The notes below the pieces were generated by a model. The model searched no databases and had not been told where the DNA came from. It saw nothing but the letters and a program-made list of their open reading frames with translations. From contig DCTS01000025.1 of the NCBI GenBank assembly GCA_002329645.1, positions 16,062-23,591 on the forward strand: 7,530 nt of DNA, read 5' to 3'. Position 1 is the stretch's first letter. Each line of letters opens with the position of its first letter. Shown in pieces: positions 6,549 through 7,530 of the stretch. The translations under genes were made by a program, and so were the position numbers. This DNA comes from Lachnoclostridium sp. UBA1434. GTDB taxonomy: Bacteria > Bacillota > Clostridia > Lachnospirales > Lachnospiraceae.

Positions 6549-7530
6549 ATGGATATTACGTGTGAAAGCAAGGATGAAAAGAACCTGCAAATACAAATGG
6601 AGCTTGATAAAAAGGCTAAACGGACGAGAATCATCGGGAATGTGCTGCCTTTTACCGGACTCGCATTTATAACGATTTTCTTTCTGGTAGTGACAAAGGG
6701 TGTGCTGATAAATCCGAGCAATCTTGAAAATCTTCTGAACCAGTGCTTTACACTTACAATAATCTCGGTGGGAGCATCCTTTGTATATGCCCATGGCGGA
6801 TTCGATTTTTCATTGGGAGCATCCTGCGGACTGGCTCAGCTTGTCGGTGCGGCTCTGCTGGTTTATACGGATACACCGATCTGGCTTGCAATTACCTTGT
6901 GCATACTTACTGCGGTTACGTGCAGCGCTATTGTAGGAGGTTCATCCCTGCTGTTTGGCGTACCGGTATTTGTAGCATCGTTGTGTGTCAGGTCCATTGC
7001 AATCGGCATACTGTCTACAGCCACATCTGAGACGGAGATCATACTTAATTACGGCAAATATCAGTATATCAGCAATACGGGGGTAAAGGCCGTGGTACTT
7101 CTTGCCATTGTGGCGGCGGGCTTCTTTATGTTTGAATATACCAGGCTTGGAAAATATGAAAAGGCTATCGGCGGCAATATACTGACAGCACAGCAGGCAG
7201 GCGTTAAAACAGGCAGAAATATCTTCATAGCGTACATAATCCTGGGGATATGCGTAGGTATTGCAGCCACATTTACAATGTTCCGCACATCCCTTATATC
7301 TGCACAGACGGGAAGCGGTCTGGAATTTGATGTTATGACAGCTATAGTATTGGGTGGATTTCCGCTGACCGGAGGGGACAGATCTAAAATACAATCGACA
7401 ATAATAGGTGTAATGACTGTAACTATACTATCAAACGGACTTATATTATGGGGACTGGATCCCAGCCTTATTAACGGCATAAAAGGCATATTGTTCCTGG
7501 TAATCGTAGGACTGTCATACGATCGCAGCA
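6549..7530 (+). CDS. CUT2-type sugar ABC transporter permease (RbsC-like), 3' end cut by window edge
   Basis: The frame opens at ATG 6549 and runs off the right edge with 327 codons and no stop. The family is usually about 315-340 residues, so only the last few are likely missing. A charged cytoplasmic N-terminus of about 30 residues precedes many hydrophobic segments (for example about 32-50, 84-106, 112-135, 136-157, 179-195, 227-247, 284-303, 310-322). Family landmarks are GGFDFSLGA (83-91, matching the GLDLSVGS of ribose permeases), the cytoplasmic coupling loop GKYEKAIGGNILTAQQAGVK (201-220) and LEFDVMTAIVLGGFPLTGG (258-276). It would form the membrane channel with the ATPase encoded just upstream. 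No second permease or substrate-binding protein gene is visible here. The exact sugar cannot be told; related CUT2 systems move ribose, galactose, xylose and similar molecules. Confidence 0.93.
   Translation, partial: MDITCESKDEKNLQIQMELDKKAKRTRIIGNVLPFTGLAFITIFFLVVTKGVLINPSNLENLLNQCFTLTIISVGASFVYAHGGFDFSLGASCGLAQLVGAALLVYTDTPIWLAITLCILTAVTCSAIVGGSSLLFGVPVFVASLCVRSIAIGILSTATSETEIILNYGKYQYISNTGVKAVVLLAIVAAGFFMFEYTRLGKYEKAIGGNILTAQQAGVKTGRNIFIAYIILGICVGIAATFTMFRTSLISAQTGSGLEFDVMTAIVLGGFPLTGGDRSKIQSTIIGVMTVTILSNGLILWGLDPSLINGIKGILFLVIVGLSYDRS

Noticed and set aside
6393..6794. Minus-strand 133-codon open frame across the ATPase-permease junction
   Set aside because: Both flanking + strand genes are well supported by motifs and ribosome binding sites, so the antisense frame has no independent support.
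6743..7489. Frames overlapping the permease on both strands (6743-7030 +, 6942-7394 -, 7061-7489 -)
   Set aside because: The frame opening at 6549 carries the RbsC-type motifs throughout this region and stays open to the window edge. The others are shadows of it.

Overview
The window looks like chromosomal DNA from an anaerobic, low-to-medium GC Firmicute, most likely a clostridial fermenter of the Lachnospiraceae type. This is an inference from protein style, AT-rich spacers, strong GGAGG-type ribosome binding sites and the mix of a chemoreceptor, an AraC-type regulator, a family 3 glycosidase and a CUT2 sugar ABC transporter. No RNA gene or marker fixes the taxon. All genes are on the + strand.

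Layout. Bases 1-1473 hold the 3' part of a methyl-accepting chemotaxis protein whose start lies left of the window. Bases 1474-1966 are non-coding. This spacer holds about five degenerate, directly abutting 37-39 bp repeats that begin on the MCP stop codon, then a strong intrinsic terminator (1659-1700). An AT-rich leader follows, with a possible catabolite-repression (cre-like) site, a weak extended -10 promoter candidate and a perfect 12-bp inverted repeat just before the next gene. Then come an AraC-family regulator (1967-2887), a cytoplasmic GH3 glycosidase (2933-4993), a double-domain sugar ABC ATPase (5031-6536) and an RbsC-like permease (6549 to the right edge, almost complete).

How the genes fit together. 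The last four genes are separated by 12-45 bp with no terminator between them and each has its own ribosome binding site, so they probably form one operon downstream of the terminator. The inferred job is regulated uptake of a sugar or short glycoside by the ABC importer, followed by intracellular hydrolysis of a non-reducing terminal sugar by the GH3 enzyme. The AraC protein would sense the substrate or a product. The substrate-binding protein such importers need is not in the window and may lie just downstream. The MCP is a separate transcription unit and its link to the sugar operon is only positional.

I see no clear evidence of a wholly new biological system. The points most worth a second look are the tandem repeats after the MCP, whose core differences fall almost only at third codon positions when read on the minus strand, the inverted repeat upstream of the regulator gene, and the strongly asymmetric ATPase, which has Cys in place of the second catalytic Glu.
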